NCBI RefSeq assembly: GCF_005116655.2
Contig: NZ_CP050698.1
Span: 2,995,489-3,059,488 of the forward strand
From: Desulfosediminicola flagellatus
Lineage (GTDB): Bacteria > Desulfobacterota > Desulfobulbia > Desulfobulbales > Desulfocapsaceae
DNA: 64,000 nt
Reading direction: 5' to 3'
The notes under the pieces are model-generated. The model worked only from the letters and a program-made list of their open reading frames with translations, did no database searches and had not been told where the DNA came from. Of the stretch, positions 1 to 10,356 are shown one piece after another (position 1 is the first letter of the stretch; every line of letters begins with the position of its first letter). A program made the translations under genes and the position numbers.

Positions 1-1797
1 ACCATCTCGTTTTAATACATCTATAACCTGATCGACAAGACCGTCTATAATAGCTTTTTCATAATAAAGGGTCTCACTGATTTTAACCAGGCGACCTTCC
101 CGCAATAACAGGTCTATAACCTGCTTCACCATCTTCTCAGAGTACTCTGAGAATTTGTCCATGGTGTCACGCACTGTCGGCGTCGAGTATCCTTTACTCA
201 TGTACCAATCAAGAAGCTCTCTCTGCAACTCTTCTTCATCTGCCTTCAAGGCAACTTCATGGCCGGACAACCTGATCATTGACTCTTCCTGAACTATCTC
301 TTCTTTTCTGAGCAGTTCATTAAGGCAATATGCAAAGACTTTTTGATCAATCTCCCTGCCGATTAACAATCGCAATTCCTCACGCACCAACCCTGTCTGC
401 AAAGGATGGATTTTATGGTATGTTACCAGAGCTTCAAGAAGTTCTTTTTTGGTCTTTTCAGCTATCTGAACATCTACATATCGCTGTGTGGCAGAATCGA
501 CAACAACCATCTTCTTCGTAGAAAGTGGTTCCGTAAGCGCTTTTTTCAGATGCTTGCCAAAAAGTCCAAGCCGAATAGCAAGATCATCAAAGGTTAAGCC
601 TTTTGCTCCGCTTTCTTTCAAAAACAGCAGACAGCGTTCTGTAAGATCACCTTCTATCAGGGTGTTAAAGGTCTCAACATTATACGCACGATCGGCATCA
701 GTGAGACGCTTTCGCTTTCGTGGTGAGATATTACCAAGCACCCTGCCGCCACCAATGGTTGCCACAGGCGAATAACTTCTGATCACAAAATGATCATCCG
801 GCCAAACCGCAACTGGTTTTTCAAGCAGAAGCTGGACGCCAACCTCTTCCCCCGGCTCAAGCTCATCACGATCAATAAGTGAAATCCTGCCTATAATTTC
901 CGCTGTACCTAAATGAACACGTACCCGCTTGCGATGCTTTAGTGCTTTTGCATTGGAACCAAGATATAAAAACTGGCAATCCAGCATATAATTTGCCTGC
1001 AATGCACCAGGAGTGGCAAGTACCATTCCACGTTCAATCATGGAGGTATCAACCCCTTGCAGATTGATAGCTGTCCGATGACCAGCCTCGACGGTATCCA
1101 CAGATTCGGAATGCACTTGAATCCCACGAACCTTTCCTACATTCTGGGATGGATATAAACGCAGTTCTTCACCAATATTCGTCCTGCCCGAGATTGAAGT
1201 ACCGGTAACAACAGATCCAAAACCCTTCATGGCGAAGATACGATCAACAGGCAGGCGAAACGGGCCGAATGCTTCGTTGAATTGATGCTGACGAACGAAG
1301 TCATCCAACGTTTCAAGAACCTTGTCTATCCCGGTCCCTGTCGTTGAAGATACAGGCAATATTGGTGCTTCCTCCAGAAAAGATCCTTCGCAAAATTCCC
1401 GGATCTCATCCTGGACCATATCGATCCAGTCCTCTTCAACCATATCGATTTTGGTAAGGATGATCATGCCCTGCTTTACGCCAAGCAACCTGCAGATTTC
1501 AAAGTGTTCCACCGTCTGAGGCATGATGCCTTCATCTGCGGCAATAATGAAAGCAACAAGATCCATTCCGGTAACACCGGCGACCATGTTCTTTACAAAT
1601 TTTTCATGCCCGGGAACGTCCACAATACCAATCCGATGACCGCAGGGGAGATCCAAATGAGCAAAACCGAGTTCTATGGTTATTCCTCGCTTCTTCTCTT
1701 CCTTGAGTCGATCCGTTTCTATTCCGGTAAGGGCTCGTATCAGGCTTGTTTTGCCATGATCAACATGACCGGCTGTACCAAGTACTATCTCACGCAT
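1..1797 (-). CDS. selB: Selenocysteine-specific elongation factor SelB (C-terminus cut by window edge)
   Basis: SelB is the GTPase that delivers Sec-tRNA(Sec) to the ribosome at UGA codons followed by a SECIS hairpin. The open frame runs from ATG at 1797 to the window edge, giving 599 residues of a protein usually about 630 long, so only the last part is missing. The N-terminus has the EF-Tu-like G domain: G1 GHVDHGKT (residues 10-17), effector RGITIE (38-43), G3 DVPGH (60-64) and G4 TKID (115-118). This is followed by beta-barrel domains and the start of the C-terminal winged-helix repeats that bind SECIS RNA. It sits 27 bp downstream of the MBL hydrolase gene and is probably cotranscribed with it and mrp. 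selA is not in the window. The presence of selB implies the genome encodes selenoproteins. Identification is secure from the G-domain sequence and length. Confidence 0.96.
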   Translation of the reverse strand, partial: MREIVLGTAGHVDHGKTSLIRALTGIETDRLKEEKKRGITIELGFAHLDLPCGHRIGIVDVPGHEKFVKNMVAGVTGMDLVAFIIAADEGIMPQTVEHFEICRLLGVKQGMIILTKIDMVEEDWIDMVQDEIREFCEGSFLEEAPILPVSSTTGTGIDKVLETLDDFVRQHQFNEAFGPFRLPVDRIFAMKGFGSVVTGTSISGRTNIGEELRLYPSQNVGKVRGIQVHSESVDTVEAGHRTAINLQGVDTSMIERGMVLATPGALQANYMLDCQFLYLGSNAKALKHRKRVRVHLGTAEIIGRISLIDRDELEPGEEVGVQLLLEKPVAVWPDDHFVIRSYSPVATIGGGRVLGNISPRKRKRLTDADRAYNVETFNTLIEGDLTERCLLFLKESGAKGLTFDDLAIRLGLFGKHLKKALTEPLSTKKMVVVDSATQRYVDVQIAEKTKKELLEALVTYHKIHPLQTGLVREELRLLIGREIDQKVFAYCLNELLRKEEIVQEESMIRLSGHEVALKADEEELQRELLDWYMSKGYSTPTVRDTMDKFSEYSEKMVKQVIDLLLREGRLVKISETLYYEKAIIDGLVDQVIDVLKRDG

Positions 1798-1824
1798 GGG
1801 TAATGATTTGGCAATGTTTAAGGT

Positions 1825-2454
1825 TTACAGGAATGGATTGCTACGCTTCTCTTCACCGATGGTCGAACGATTACCTCCGTAACCATGACCAGGCCAGACG
1901 ACAGTATCTTCAGGTAATACCAGAAGCTTTTGCCGAATGGAGTCCAAAAGGTCGATCTGAGATCCGCCAGGAAAATCGGTACGGCCAAGACCACCTACAA
2001 ATAACGTGTCACCGGTTATAAGGTTTTTACCATTAAGCAGACACATACCACCGGGTGTATGTCCCGGGGTGTGAATAACCTGGAGTTCACAATTACCTAT
2101 TGTAATGGTGTCACCTTCCTCTACCACAACATCTGTAGGAGGAGATGCTTCCAGTCCAAGCATAGAGAAATAACTGGTGACTTCAGGCTTCTCGAAAAAT
2201 TCGACGTCATCCTTATGCATCACAATCTGTGCGCCAGTTGCTTCTTTTAACGCACGATTTCCGCAAACATGATCCGGATGTCCGTGGGTTGCGATGATGT
2301 ATTTAATATCAACTCCCAGATCATTTACTGTTGCAATGATATGATCAACATCTCCACCGGGGTCAACTACTCCCGCCTGCTTAGTCTCCGGGCAACTTAC
2401 GATGTAACAGCATACGCCCATGGAACCAACCGTAATCTGGTGTACCTGTATCAC
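1825..2454 (-). CDS. MBL-fold hydrolase, glyoxalase II-like
   Basis: A 209-residue metallo-beta-lactamase-fold hydrolase of the hydroxyacylglutathione-hydrolase-like type. The two-metal site is visible: HGHPDH (H57, H59, D61, H62), HTPGH (H132), TGDTLF (D149) and a late H190 in WPGHGYGG. At 209 residues it lacks the C-terminal glutathione-binding domain of true glyoxalase II (about 250), so the substrate is probably a generic thioester or lactone and cannot be named. The start is GTG at 2454, preceded by AGAGGTAGG at good spacing; no better ATG exists. It lies between mrp (about 100 bp upstream) and selB (27 bp downstream) on the same strand. No signal peptide is seen, so it is cytoplasmic. 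The family call is certain; the exact function is not. Confidence 0.9.
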   Translation of the reverse strand: MIQVHQITVGSMGVCCYIVSCPETKQAGVVDPGGDVDHIIATVNDLGVDIKYIIATHGHPDHVCGNRALKEATGAQIVMHKDDVEFFEKPEVTSYFSMLGLEASPPTDVVVEEGDTITIGNCELQVIHTPGHTPGGMCLLNGKNLITGDTLFVGGLGRTDFPGGSQIDLLDSIRQKLLVLPEDTVVWPGHGYGGNRSTIGEEKRSNPFL

Positions 2455-2557
2455 GTTGTCCTACCTCTTTAAGATTAATTGGTTATAAAGATGACTGTCC
2501 TGCGGATATGGGAAAACAGGACAGCCAGTCAGTAATCAGTAAAAGCAGTCAGGCTTA

Positions 2558-3508
2558 TCAGGAACCACCACAACCACATCCACAGTGGGAATCTTTACCA
2601 CCTGCCATACCTAAGGTAACAGGGGCAGAAACTGCAGGGAGTCTATTCTCGATTCCTGTCACAATCGCACTAAATGCCGTAATAGCTGGACTATCGCCGT
2701 CAGATGACAAATATGGTCTACCATCATCTCCAGCCATAACGACTTTCGGATCCATAGGAACCCGACCGAGGAAAGGTAGTTCAAACTCTCTTGCGATCTC
2801 TTCACCACCACCGGATTTGAATATATCCACAGTTTCACTGCAATGCGGACAAACAAATCCCGACATATTTTCAACAACTCCGGCAACCTCTACATTGAGG
2901 ACGCGACAGAAATTGAGCGATTTTCTCACATCGGCCAAGGCAACTTTTTGAGGAGTTGTAACAACAACAGCTTTAACATTAGGGATGGTCTGAGCAACAG
3001 AAAGCGGCTCATCACCGGTTCCCGGAGGAGCATCGATCACGAGATAGTCTAGTTCACCCCAATCCATATCGGAAACAAACTGTCTAATAGCCTGTATTTT
3101 TAAAGGCCCGCGCCAGATGATAGCCTCATCCCTGTCCTTCATCATGTATTCAAGAGAAACAACCTTGAGATTCTCATTGTATTCAAGAGGTGGTACAAGA
3201 GCATCTTTTGAAGCAGGAGGCTGAAGGTTCCCTTTTAAATCGAGCATTCTTACAACATCAGGTCCATGAAGATCAACATCCATAAGCCCAACCTTGTAAC
3301 CACGTTTTGCAAGGGCCAGGGCCAGGTTGACTGATACAGTCGATTTTCCTACTCCACCTTTACCACTCATTACCAGAATCTTATTTTTAATTTTTCCAAG
3401 TGATCTGGTTATCGCATTTTCCTGCTGAGCCGCGGCGGCCTGCTGTGATTCCTGGGTACCGCACCCTCCGCTATTACTGGAACAGGAACTTCCACATGAA
3501 TCTGACAT
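2558..3508 (-). CDS. mrp: Mrp/NBP35-family iron-sulfur cluster carrier ATPase
   Basis: A 316-residue P-loop ATPase of the Mrp/ApbC/Nbp35 family, which binds and transfers [4Fe-4S] clusters to target apoproteins. The deviant Walker A GKGGVGKST is at residues 49-57, followed by the DVDLHGPD switch and the DAPPGTGDE motif. The CPHC pair (C220, C223) is the bridging cluster ligand. The N-terminus is Cys/Ser-rich (Cys at 5, 9 and 16) and the C-terminus ends in a Cys/Gly-rich CGCGCGG tail, as in many Desulfobacterota Mrp proteins. Whether these extra cysteines bind a second cluster, as in Nbp35, is unknown. ATG at 3508 is preceded by a clear GGAGG-type site. It heads the mrp-MBL-selB run and is divergent from ftsY. 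Confidence 0.93.
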   Translation of the reverse strand: MSDSCGSSCSSNSGGCGTQESQQAAAAQQENAITRSLGKIKNKILVMSGKGGVGKSTVSVNLALALAKRGYKVGLMDVDLHGPDVVRMLDLKGNLQPPASKDALVPPLEYNENLKVVSLEYMMKDRDEAIIWRGPLKIQAIRQFVSDMDWGELDYLVIDAPPGTGDEPLSVAQTIPNVKAVVVTTPQKVALADVRKSLNFCRVLNVEVAGVVENMSGFVCPHCSETVDIFKSGGGEEIAREFELPFLGRVPMDPKVVMAGDDGRPYLSSDGDSPAITAFSAIVTGIENRLPAVSAPVTLGMAGGKDSHCGCGCGGS

Positions 3509-3963
3509 GATATTGCCTCCTGAAATTGTTGGCTGCTTTGTGATTATCTAACACACCTTCTAAAACCTGCTTCCTACGCGACATTGCAACACTACTTTCC
3601 GTAATATCACGTTATACCTCAGTAGTTTACACGAGTATTCACGCAGGATGGTTTGAAGAGATGCTTTATTAAAGAAGCCAATAGACGTAAATTTTTATAT
3701 GTTACAGGGTCATACATTGATTATATATAGGGCCCGATTAAACGGCACCTCTACAGTAATCCTGTTGTCTGGAAATGCAAATAAAATCCGCTACAGTAGG
3801 TTACATGAACCTTAGCTGTCATTTGGTTATCACACAGGTAACTACCATTCTGGTCACTTTTTGTTGCGTAATTCGGACTCACTCCGTATTATGAAAAGTT
3901 CCTTTGAACACACAAATCGTTAGTTCTTCTCAAATCCATACTCACTCTCTAGCAGGAATACCT
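3509..3963. other. Intergenic region between divergent mrp and ftsY
   Basis: About 455 bp with no convincing gene. It must hold the promoters of both mrp (minus) and ftsY (plus). An in-frame extension of ftsY could begin with TTG at 3904, but no ribosome binding site precedes it and the peptide is unlike FtsY. No strong terminator or long inverted repeat was seen. Confidence 0.6.
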
Positions 3964-5481
3964 ATGCTTGGTTGGTTTAAAAAGAAATTCTCGAAAAATA
4001 AAGAAGAGTCGCCCAAGGCTCCTGAAGATTTAAAAATCCCTGTGGCCCCTCGCGACTTCGGCCCTCCCAAAGAGGAAATTGAGCCTGAAATCGAAGCAAA
4101 ACCGGAAAGCCATGACCTTCCGGAAATTGTCACTGAGATGGAGGAAGAGGTCACTCCACCCGTAGAAGAAGTGATAGATACACCTGAACCTGTTGATGAG
4201 ATTGAACAACCTCAAATAGATGAGCAGGTTGAACCTGAAAGTAAGCCAGAACCTTCACTTCAGGAAGAAGCAGTTGCTGAAGAAGCTGAACTCAAAGAAA
4301 AAGACGATGACATTATTCGCCCGGAAGAACAGGGGCAGGATGAAGAGTTAGTCACCGAGCCGGCAGAAGAACTCCAGGCAACTGATAAAAAAATTGAAAT
4401 TGAAATTAAAAAAGAAGTTCCCGCAACTGAGGAATCATCAAAGCCTGAGATAAAGATAGCAATCGACACTTCTCAAAAGATTCCAGTCGCACCTGTAATA
4501 ACTCCGGTTACTCAGGAAGAAAAACGAAAACCTGCCGAGAAAGAAGGTTTTTTCTCGCGACTTACCGAAAAACTTGCTCAAACCCGTGAATCCTTCACCT
4601 ATAAGCTTGACACGCTCTTTCTTGGTAAAAAAGAGATCGATGCTGAACTACTCGATGATCTGGAAGAACTGCTTATAACTGCAGACCTAGGCGTTTCTAC
4701 CACTCAGGAAATTCTTGATCATGCAAGAAAGAAAGTAAAACGAGACTCACTCTCTGACCCCGCTGCGCTTAAAGAGGTCATTAAAGAAATAATTAAATCT
4801 TTTATAACAGATTACCAGCAGGATGCAGAACTGGTTATGCCGGACAAAGGACCATTTGTAATCATGGTCGTCGGTGTTAACGGTGTTGGCAAAACTACAA
4901 CAATCGGCAAAGTTGCTCATAAATTCGTCAACGCAGGCCAATCTGTTCTTTTAGTTGCAGCAGACACCTTCAGGGCAGCCGCAGTTTCACAACTGAAAAT
5001 ATGGGGCGAACGGAATAACGTTTCGGTAATATCACAGCATGAAGGTGCTGACCCATCTTCTGTAGTCTACGATGCATTAGCCCATGCAACAGCTAAAGAT
5101 TATGATGTTGTTCTTGTTGACACCGCTGGAAGGCTCCATACCCAGTCTAATCTCATGGATGAGCTTAAAAAGATTAAGCGGGTCATGAAAAAGAAAATGC
5201 CGGGGGCACCTCACGAGGTAATGCTTGTAGTAGATGCAACCACCGGGCAGAACGGTATTTCCCAGGCAAAACTTTTTGATGCTGCAGTTGACCTTACAGG
5301 CATCACCCTTACTAAGCTCGATGGAACTGCCAAAGGCGGTATCGTAGCCAATATATGTAGAGAGTTGAAGACCCCTATCAGATTTATCGGCGTAGGAGAA
5401 CAACTCGAAGATTTACGAGACTTTGATCCAGATGAATTCATCGAAGCATTGTTTCAGGTAAAAGATTCAAGTGAGGCGTAA
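3964..5481 (+). CDS. ftsY: Signal recognition particle receptor FtsY
   Basis: FtsY is the SRP receptor GTPase that docks ribosome-SRP complexes at the inner membrane. From ATG 3964 the protein is 505 residues. A short N-terminal MLGWFKKKFSK element (a typical amphipathic membrane anchor) is followed by about 200 residues of Glu/Pro/Lys-rich acidic A domain, then the N domain and the G domain. GTPase motifs seen are G1 GVNGVGKT (304-311), DTFRAAA, DTAGR and TKLDGTAKGG. AGGA sits just upstream of ATG 3964. An upstream in-frame TTG at 3904 is rejected for lack of a Shine-Dalgarno site. The next gene begins 12 bp after the stop, suggesting an operon with the J-domain protein and perhaps the aminotransferase. 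Confidence 0.97.
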   Translation: MLGWFKKKFSKNKEESPKAPEDLKIPVAPRDFGPPKEEIEPEIEAKPESHDLPEIVTEMEEEVTPPVEEVIDTPEPVDEIEQPQIDEQVEPESKPEPSLQEEAVAEEAELKEKDDDIIRPEEQGQDEELVTEPAEELQATDKKIEIEIKKEVPATEESSKPEIKIAIDTSQKIPVAPVITPVTQEEKRKPAEKEGFFSRLTEKLAQTRESFTYKLDTLFLGKKEIDAELLDDLEELLITADLGVSTTQEILDHARKKVKRDSLSDPAALKEVIKEIIKSFITDYQQDAELVMPDKGPFVIMVVGVNGVGKTTTIGKVAHKFVNAGQSVLLVAADTFRAAAVSQLKIWGERNNVSVISQHEGADPSSVVYDALAHATAKDYDVVLVDTAGRLHTQSNLMDELKKIKRVMKKKMPGAPHEVMLVVDATTGQNGISQAKLFDAAVDLTGITLTKLDGTAKGGIVANICRELKTPIRFIGVGEQLEDLRDFDPDEFIEALFQVKDSSEA

Positions 5482-5493
5482 AGGAATCTCAAC

Positions 5494-6327
5494 ATGCAAT
5501 ACCAACGACGTGATCAACCAGGATGCGGCGGATGCCTGCTCATTGTCATTCTGCTTGTATTTGTAACAGGTGGTGCTCCTGCACTCATAAACTTTTTAGG
5601 TACCCTGATTTTCACAGGAATGGCCGGAGTTTTAGTTCTTTTTGCCTTATTCTGGGGGTTTTCATTCTGGATACGAAAAAGAGTTGCAGCATATGAGCAA
5701 TCACAATCTGAAAGCCATAATCGTTTTGTCTGGCTTCTCGTTCAGATTCTCATGCATATCGCCAGGATCGACGGCGAAGTTACCCGTGATGAAGTGCAGA
5801 CCATCCAACGCTTCTTTCAGTACAATCTGCATTACTCCCAGACACAGATGTTATGGGTTAAAGAACTGATTAAAGATGCTACAAACTCAAATGTTTCTCT
5901 AGAATCACTGCTTCAGGAGTTCAAGGATACGTTTGCCTATGAGCCGCGACTTATTCTTCTTGAGCTTGTTTACCAGATTCTCTACACAAAAAGCGTGGTT
6001 CCTGAAAACGAACTGAAAGTCGCACGCAATATCGCCAGCTACCTCGATATACCTGTATATGATCAACGCACCATTGAAGCGAAGTACAAATATGGGCGGC
6101 AACAGAGTTCAGCCAGAACTGCAGACAGGGCTTCACAGCACTATGCAGTATTAGGTCTTGAAACAGGCGCAACCAGTGATGAAGCCAAGAAAGCCTACAG
6201 GAAGCTCAGTATGAAATACCACCCAGATAAAGTTCGACACCTGGGTGAAGAGTTTAGAAAAGTGGCAGAAGAAAAGATGAAAGAAATAAACGTTGCTTAC
6301 GATTTCATTAAAAAAGACACCGTATAA
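5494..6327 (+). CDS. Membrane-anchored TerB/J-domain co-chaperone, DjlA-like
   Basis: A 277-residue protein with three parts. Residues about 15-60 form two hydrophobic membrane segments after a short QPGCGGC tip. Residues about 75-190 form a TerB-like helical domain with an acidic DGEVTRDE segment. Residues about 215-277 form a C-terminal J domain with the diagnostic HPD (243-245). This order matches DjlA, a membrane co-chaperone that stimulates the DnaK ATPase through HPD, although E. coli DjlA has one N-terminal transmembrane segment. It begins 12 bp after ftsY, so the two are probably cotranscribed; a membrane co-chaperone beside the SRP receptor fits a role in protein delivery or quality control at the membrane. 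The architecture is seen directly; the DjlA assignment is by domain order. Confidence 0.85.
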   Translation: MQYQRRDQPGCGGCLLIVILLVFVTGGAPALINFLGTLIFTGMAGVLVLFALFWGFSFWIRKRVAAYEQSQSESHNRFVWLLVQILMHIARIDGEVTRDEVQTIQRFFQYNLHYSQTQMLWVKELIKDATNSNVSLESLLQEFKDTFAYEPRLILLELVYQILYTKSVVPENELKVARNIASYLDIPVYDQRTIEAKYKYGRQQSSARTADRASQHYAVLGLETGATSDEAKKAYRKLSMKYHPDKVRHLGEEFRKVAEEKMKEINVAYDFIKKDTV

Positions 6328-6383
6328 AAGCTGATTTTTATATAACCCATAGCTAATATAATACCCCACAAGGAGATACCACC

Positions 6384-7574
6384 ATGTCCATTTCTCAGAA
6401 GATGCAGGCTTTTGCCGAGAAATCTTCATGGATACGTAAGATGTTTGAAGAAGGAACCCGTTTAAAAGCTGAGTTCGGCGCAGAGAATGTCTACGATTTC
6501 AGCTTGGGAAACCCAGATGCTCCACCCCCTTCTGCATTTTATGATGTTATGAAAAAAAGGGCTGACGATCACAGCGCGGGCGTACACTCGTACATGCCTA
6601 ATAACGGCTACCAATTCGTTCGCGAAGCTATCGCTGCAAAGATGTCAAAAGAGCAGGAGGTAACCGTTGATCCTAACGATATGCTCATGACGTGCGGTGC
6701 AGCAGGCGGCCTGAATGTTGTTTTAAAGTCGTTGCTTAACCCAGGTGAAGAGGTAATACTTCTTGCCCCCTATTTTGTAGAGTACAACTTTTATGTAGAT
6801 AACCACGGCGGAGTATCGAAGGTCGTCAATACCGATGAAGAGTTTAATCTCGACCTCGCCGCTATTGAATCCGCGCTGACAGAAAAGACCAAGGCACTGA
6901 TCGTTAACTCGCCCAATAACCCTACCGGTCAAGTCTATAGCCAGGAAGCACTTATTGCTCTTGGCGGCGTACTTGAGGCAGCTGGTAAAAAATTTGGCAC
7001 CACCATCTACATGATCTCTGATGAACCATATCGGAAAATCATTTTTGATGATCTGACTGTACCTTCTATCTTCAAAGCCTATAAAAATAGTCTTATTGTA
7101 TCCAGCTATTCAAAAGATCTCAGTCTGCCTGGAGAACGTATTGGTTACCTTGCTGTTCATCCTGAAATTACAGACAAGAAACTGTTTCTTGGTGCGATGA
7201 ATCTTGCCAATCGAATTCTGGGCTTTGTTAATGCTCCGGCACTCATGCAACGTGTTGTCGCAGAACTCCAGAATGAGTCTGTCGATAATTCGATCTACTC
7301 CGGGCGCAGAGAAATTTTCTGTAAGATACTTGAGGATGCAGGATACAGTTTTATCAAACCTAAAGGCGCATTTTACATCTTCCCGAAAACTCCAATTGCC
7401 GATGATGCAGAATTCTGTAAAATTCTACAGGAAGAGAAAATACTTGCCGTTCCAGGTAGAGGATTTGGTGCACCCGGCTATATCCGTCTGGCTTTCTGCG
7501 TACCGGATGACGTGATCAGTCGTTCCGCTGATGCATTTAAACGAGCAATGAAAAAAGCTCAGGAATTAGGTTAA
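6384..7574 (+). CDS. PLP-dependent class I/II aminotransferase
   Basis: A 396-residue fold-type I aminotransferase, probably cytoplasmic. Visible motifs are DFSLGNPD near residue 35, NSPNNPTG near 175, the SDEPYRKI strand with the PLP-interacting Asp and Tyr, and the Schiff-base lysine K244 in SSYSKDLSLPGER. This resembles the AspC/AlaT-type pyridoxal-dependent enzymes common in anaerobes; the amino-acid substrate cannot be told from sequence alone. ATG 6384 has AAGGAG about 10 nt upstream. It is 56 bp downstream of the J-domain gene and ends in a strong hairpin terminator shared with the convergent der gene. Length is normal and no catalytic residue is missing. Confidence 0.92.
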   Translation: MSISQKMQAFAEKSSWIRKMFEEGTRLKAEFGAENVYDFSLGNPDAPPPSAFYDVMKKRADDHSAGVHSYMPNNGYQFVREAIAAKMSKEQEVTVDPNDMLMTCGAAGGLNVVLKSLLNPGEEVILLAPYFVEYNFYVDNHGGVSKVVNTDEEFNLDLAAIESALTEKTKALIVNSPNNPTGQVYSQEALIALGGVLEAAGKKFGTTIYMISDEPYRKIIFDDLTVPSIFKAYKNSLIVSSYSKDLSLPGERIGYLAVHPEITDKKLFLGAMNLANRILGFVNAPALMQRVVAELQNESVDNSIYSGRREIFCKILEDAGYSFIKPKGAFYIFPKTPIADDAEFCKILQEEKILAVPGRGFGAPGYIRLAFCVPDDVISRSADAFKRAMKKAQELG

Positions 7575-7602
7575 CTTTCTGCGAACCTGAAAAAATAGAA
7601 CA

Positions 7603-7636
7603 AAAAAAGGGAAGCCGATTATGGCTTCCCTTTTTT
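7603..7636. terminator. Bidirectional rho-independent terminator
   Basis: A perfect 8-bp GC-containing stem, GGGAAGCC/GGCTTCCC (7609-7616 and 7623-7630), with loop GATTAT, is extended by six A:T pairs on each side. It gives a T tract on both strands and lies between the convergent aminotransferase and der genes. Confidence 0.9.
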
Positions 7637-7688
7637 ATGGTACACATAACTCACTCAAGCATTCTGAGCAAATCTCTAAACACTGTTC

Positions 7689-9035
7689 TTATTTCTTGTT
7701 CCTTCCGCCTGATTTTTCTTTAAAAATCACTTGAATTGGAACCTTATCAAGACCCAGACCTTCCCTGAATCTATTAGAAATATACCGTTTATACGAGAAG
7801 TGAACCCCTTTCGCGCTGTTGGTCATAACCACAAAACGAGGTGGTCTGGTTCCGATCTGCGAAGTGTAGTAAAACTTCAAACGCTTGTTTTTGTAAATCG
7901 GTGGATTATGATCCTCTGTAGCTTCCTGCAACAACCTATTTAGTGCTGCTGTTGGAAATTTTGCCTTATATTGCTTGTAGACCTGGCCAATCACAGGGAA
8001 TAACCGCTTAATACCAAAACCGGTAACTGCAGAAACTTTCAACAACGGTGCAAAACCTACAAATGGTAATTGCCTGCCGATCTCAGCAAGAACTTGCTCC
8101 TGCTGCTTAATATCATCAGCGACGAGATCCCACTTATTTACAAGTATGATCAGGCCTCTACCATGGTCTAAAGCATACCCGATAACTTTGGTATCCTGTT
8201 CGGTGATCCCCTCATCAGCATCAAGCAAAATAACTGCAACATCGCAAGTCTCAAGAGATGCCAGAGACTTAAGGATACTGAATTTTTCCAGTTTATCTGT
8301 GGTCTTACCCTTTCTTCTGATACCAGCTGTATCAATAAGAAAATAGCTGTAATTACCATGAGTAAGCATCGTATCAACAGAATCTCTCGTAGTACCTGAG
8401 ATCTCCGACACAACCATTCTCTCTTCGCCAAGAATCCGATTGATTATAGAGGACTTACCTACATTCGGTCTCCCAAAAAATGCTACCTTAATAGCATCTT
8501 CAGGAATATCCGGCCCCATATCGCCTTCTTCTATGGTTTTAACCAACCCTTCCATAAGGGTGTTAAAGCCATAGCTATGCTCGGCAGAAAGAGACCACAA
8601 GGTTTCAACACCCAGTTCATAGAACGGAGAAAGCTTCGCAATTTCCTGCTCTGGTGAATCAATCTTATTGACCACATGATAGATAGGTTTCTGCGTACGG
8701 CGCAACAACTCTACAACTTCATAGTCAGCTGGCGTAACACCGTCTTTGGCATCCATCAGGAAAAGAACAATATCTGCCTCTTCAATAGCTGCAAGAGCCT
8801 GCTCTCGTATGTGGTTGACCAGCAGATCCTCTGGATTGTCATCAATACCACCGGTATCTACCAGCATAAAAGCACGCCCTGCCCACTCTACTCTTTCGTA
8901 GTGGCGGTCTCTGGTCACACCCGGAGTCGGGTCTACCAGTGCTTTTCGTGATTTTGTAATTCTGTTGAACAAGGTCGATTTCCCAACATTGGGACGACCA
9001 ACGAGTGCAACAATTGGACATGAAAAATTTGCCAT
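7689..9035 (-). CDS. der: Ribosome assembly GTPase Der (EngA)
   Basis: Der is the essential double-GTPase that assists 50S ribosome assembly. From ATG 9035 it has 448 residues. Two G domains in tandem each carry GRPNVGKS (first at 13-20, second near 178) with DTGGID and DTAGIRRKG as the G3 regions and NKID/NKWD as G4. The C-terminal third is the KH-like domain. A longer frame reaches TTG at 9059, but AAAGGA sits ideally before ATG 9035. It converges on the aminotransferase; the next upstream gene (kinase) is about 220 bp away, so der may have its own promoter. Confidence 0.97.
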   Translation of the reverse strand: MANFSCPIVALVGRPNVGKSTLFNRITKSRKALVDPTPGVTRDRHYERVEWAGRAFMLVDTGGIDDNPEDLLVNHIREQALAAIEEADIVLFLMDAKDGVTPADYEVVELLRRTQKPIYHVVNKIDSPEQEIAKLSPFYELGVETLWSLSAEHSYGFNTLMEGLVKTIEEGDMGPDIPEDAIKVAFFGRPNVGKSSIINRILGEERMVVSEISGTTRDSVDTMLTHGNYSYFLIDTAGIRRKGKTTDKLEKFSILKSLASLETCDVAVILLDADEGITEQDTKVIGYALDHGRGLIILVNKWDLVADDIKQQEQVLAEIGRQLPFVGFAPLLKVSAVTGFGIKRLFPVIGQVYKQYKAKFPTAALNRLLQEATEDHNPPIYKNKRLKFYYTSQIGTRPPRFVVMTNSAKGVHFSYKRYISNRFREGLGLDKVPIQVIFKEKSGGRNKK

Positions 9036-9256
9036 AATAATATTCCTTTGTTTTCGCAAAGGCTGTATGTAACCGATTGGGAGAAACTTTGCACCCTTTT
9101 CACGCTATTCTCGCGTTATTGCTGGTTAGGTACAATAATACGTTCAGAATAGAAGGCTTCATTTTGTCGTATAACATTGTCTTCAATCATCGCTTAACGC
9201 CATAAACTCATCCAATTAATTAACGATGATCACACCAACAAGATAAGCTATCGAGA

Positions 9257-10342
9257 TTAAAAATTATTTTTTTCAAGTATGATTTCGGCTTCAGCAACCA
9301 TATCAACCAATATGGGATAACAGTTTTCACCAGCCTGCTGAAGTAGATAGGTCATTGATATAAGTGATGGCTGTACATAGTTTCTGAAAAATAATTTGCC
9401 GCGCACTTCACTCAAAAAAGCAAAGGCACCGAGTATCTGCAGATTTCGTTGCATCGATAAAGCGATAAATTGACCTGCAAATACTTCCCGATCAATTGTA
9501 AGTATTGTTTCAACCTTTTGCAGATAATAATCATACAGCTCTTTCTGAAACCATAATGGCAGGCTAACATACGGATCAATAAGTAACGAGGCCAAATCAT
9601 AACCTAGTGGACCACGCCGACCACCTTGGAAATCAATAATACGCACCTTACCGTCTTTAATCATGACGTTGCGGGACTGAAAATCGCGATGCAGAAAAAA
9701 TGTGTTTTTTGCGCTGGCTGCTATATCAGCAATTTTTTCAAACTCGTTATTGATCCCTTTAGGTATATCCTTACCTATCAGTCCCTGCCAAAACGCTGTT
9801 AAAAAGTATCCTGACTCTCTTTCGAGCATCAGCTCTTTATCGTACAATGATGTATCCCAGCACCATTCTGATTGAAAGTCCAATCCTCCATGCAACTGCA
9901 TCGTGACGAGTTGGTCGAGTGTTTCTCTGTAAATTTTTCTTAAATTTTCGGTAGATTCAGTTGACTCGAAACTCGTACCGATTACTAAACTATGCAGATG
10001 AGTATTGCCGAGATCTTCACATATCAGGATTCCGGCCTGCTCATCAAAGCCATACAACTCAGGTACAGAGACACCTGCTCGATATAGATGGTTCCCAATC
10101 TCCCAGACCGACTTAGATTCGCATAACTCTTTTGTCTCATTCTTTTCAGGTGCGACGAGTATACAATCACGACCGGACACAGTTCGTATTCTCCAAAATT
10201 TACGATTTGAGCCGTCACCTTGAAGCTTTTCGTGCGAGGTAACAAAATCAGTACTCTTTGAAGAACTGGCTTCAGTAGGAAATCGCCTCGTTATGAGCGT
10301 TTTCACAAGAGCCGCAAGATCTTTGGGAAAGTCATTATTCAT
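9257..10342 (-). CDS. APH-family sugar kinase, AmgK-like (N-acetylmuramate/GlcNAc kinase candidate)
   Basis: A 361-residue aminoglycoside-phosphotransferase-fold kinase. The catalytic loop HRDFQSRN (218-225; D220, N225) and Mg-binding IDFQGGRRGPLGYDLASLL-type segment (D237) are present. The DFQ and RxGPxxYDLxSLL pattern is typical of AmgK, the anomeric kinase making MurNAc/GlcNAc 1-phosphate in the fosfomycin-bypass recycling pathway of pseudomonads. ATG 10342 lies 14 bp after the MurU-like gene, with no clear Shine-Dalgarno site, suggesting translational coupling. The pairing with a nucleotidyltransferase is the hallmark of the AmgK-MurU module. Substrate is inferred from motifs and context; kinases of other sugars share this fold. 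It is somewhat longer than the roughly 340-residue Pseudomonas AmgK. Confidence 0.75.
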   Translation of the reverse strand: MNNDFPKDLAALVKTLITRRFPTEASSSKSTDFVTSHEKLQGDGSNRKFWRIRTVSGRDCILVAPEKNETKELCESKSVWEIGNHLYRAGVSVPELYGFDEQAGILICEDLGNTHLHSLVIGTSFESTESTENLRKIYRETLDQLVTMQLHGGLDFQSEWCWDTSLYDKELMLERESGYFLTAFWQGLIGKDIPKGINNEFEKIADIAASAKNTFFLHRDFQSRNVMIKDGKVRIIDFQGGRRGPLGYDLASLLIDPYVSLPLWFQKELYDYYLQKVETILTIDREVFAGQFIALSMQRNLQILGAFAFLSEVRGKLFFRNYVQPSLISMTYLLQQAGENCYPILVDMVAEAEIILEKNNF

Positions 10343-10356
10343 ATGATATCTATAAA

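Noticed and set aside
3904..3963. TTG start extending FtsY by 20 residues
   Set aside because: No ribosome site and the added residues are unlike FtsY; ATG 3964 has AGGA upstream.
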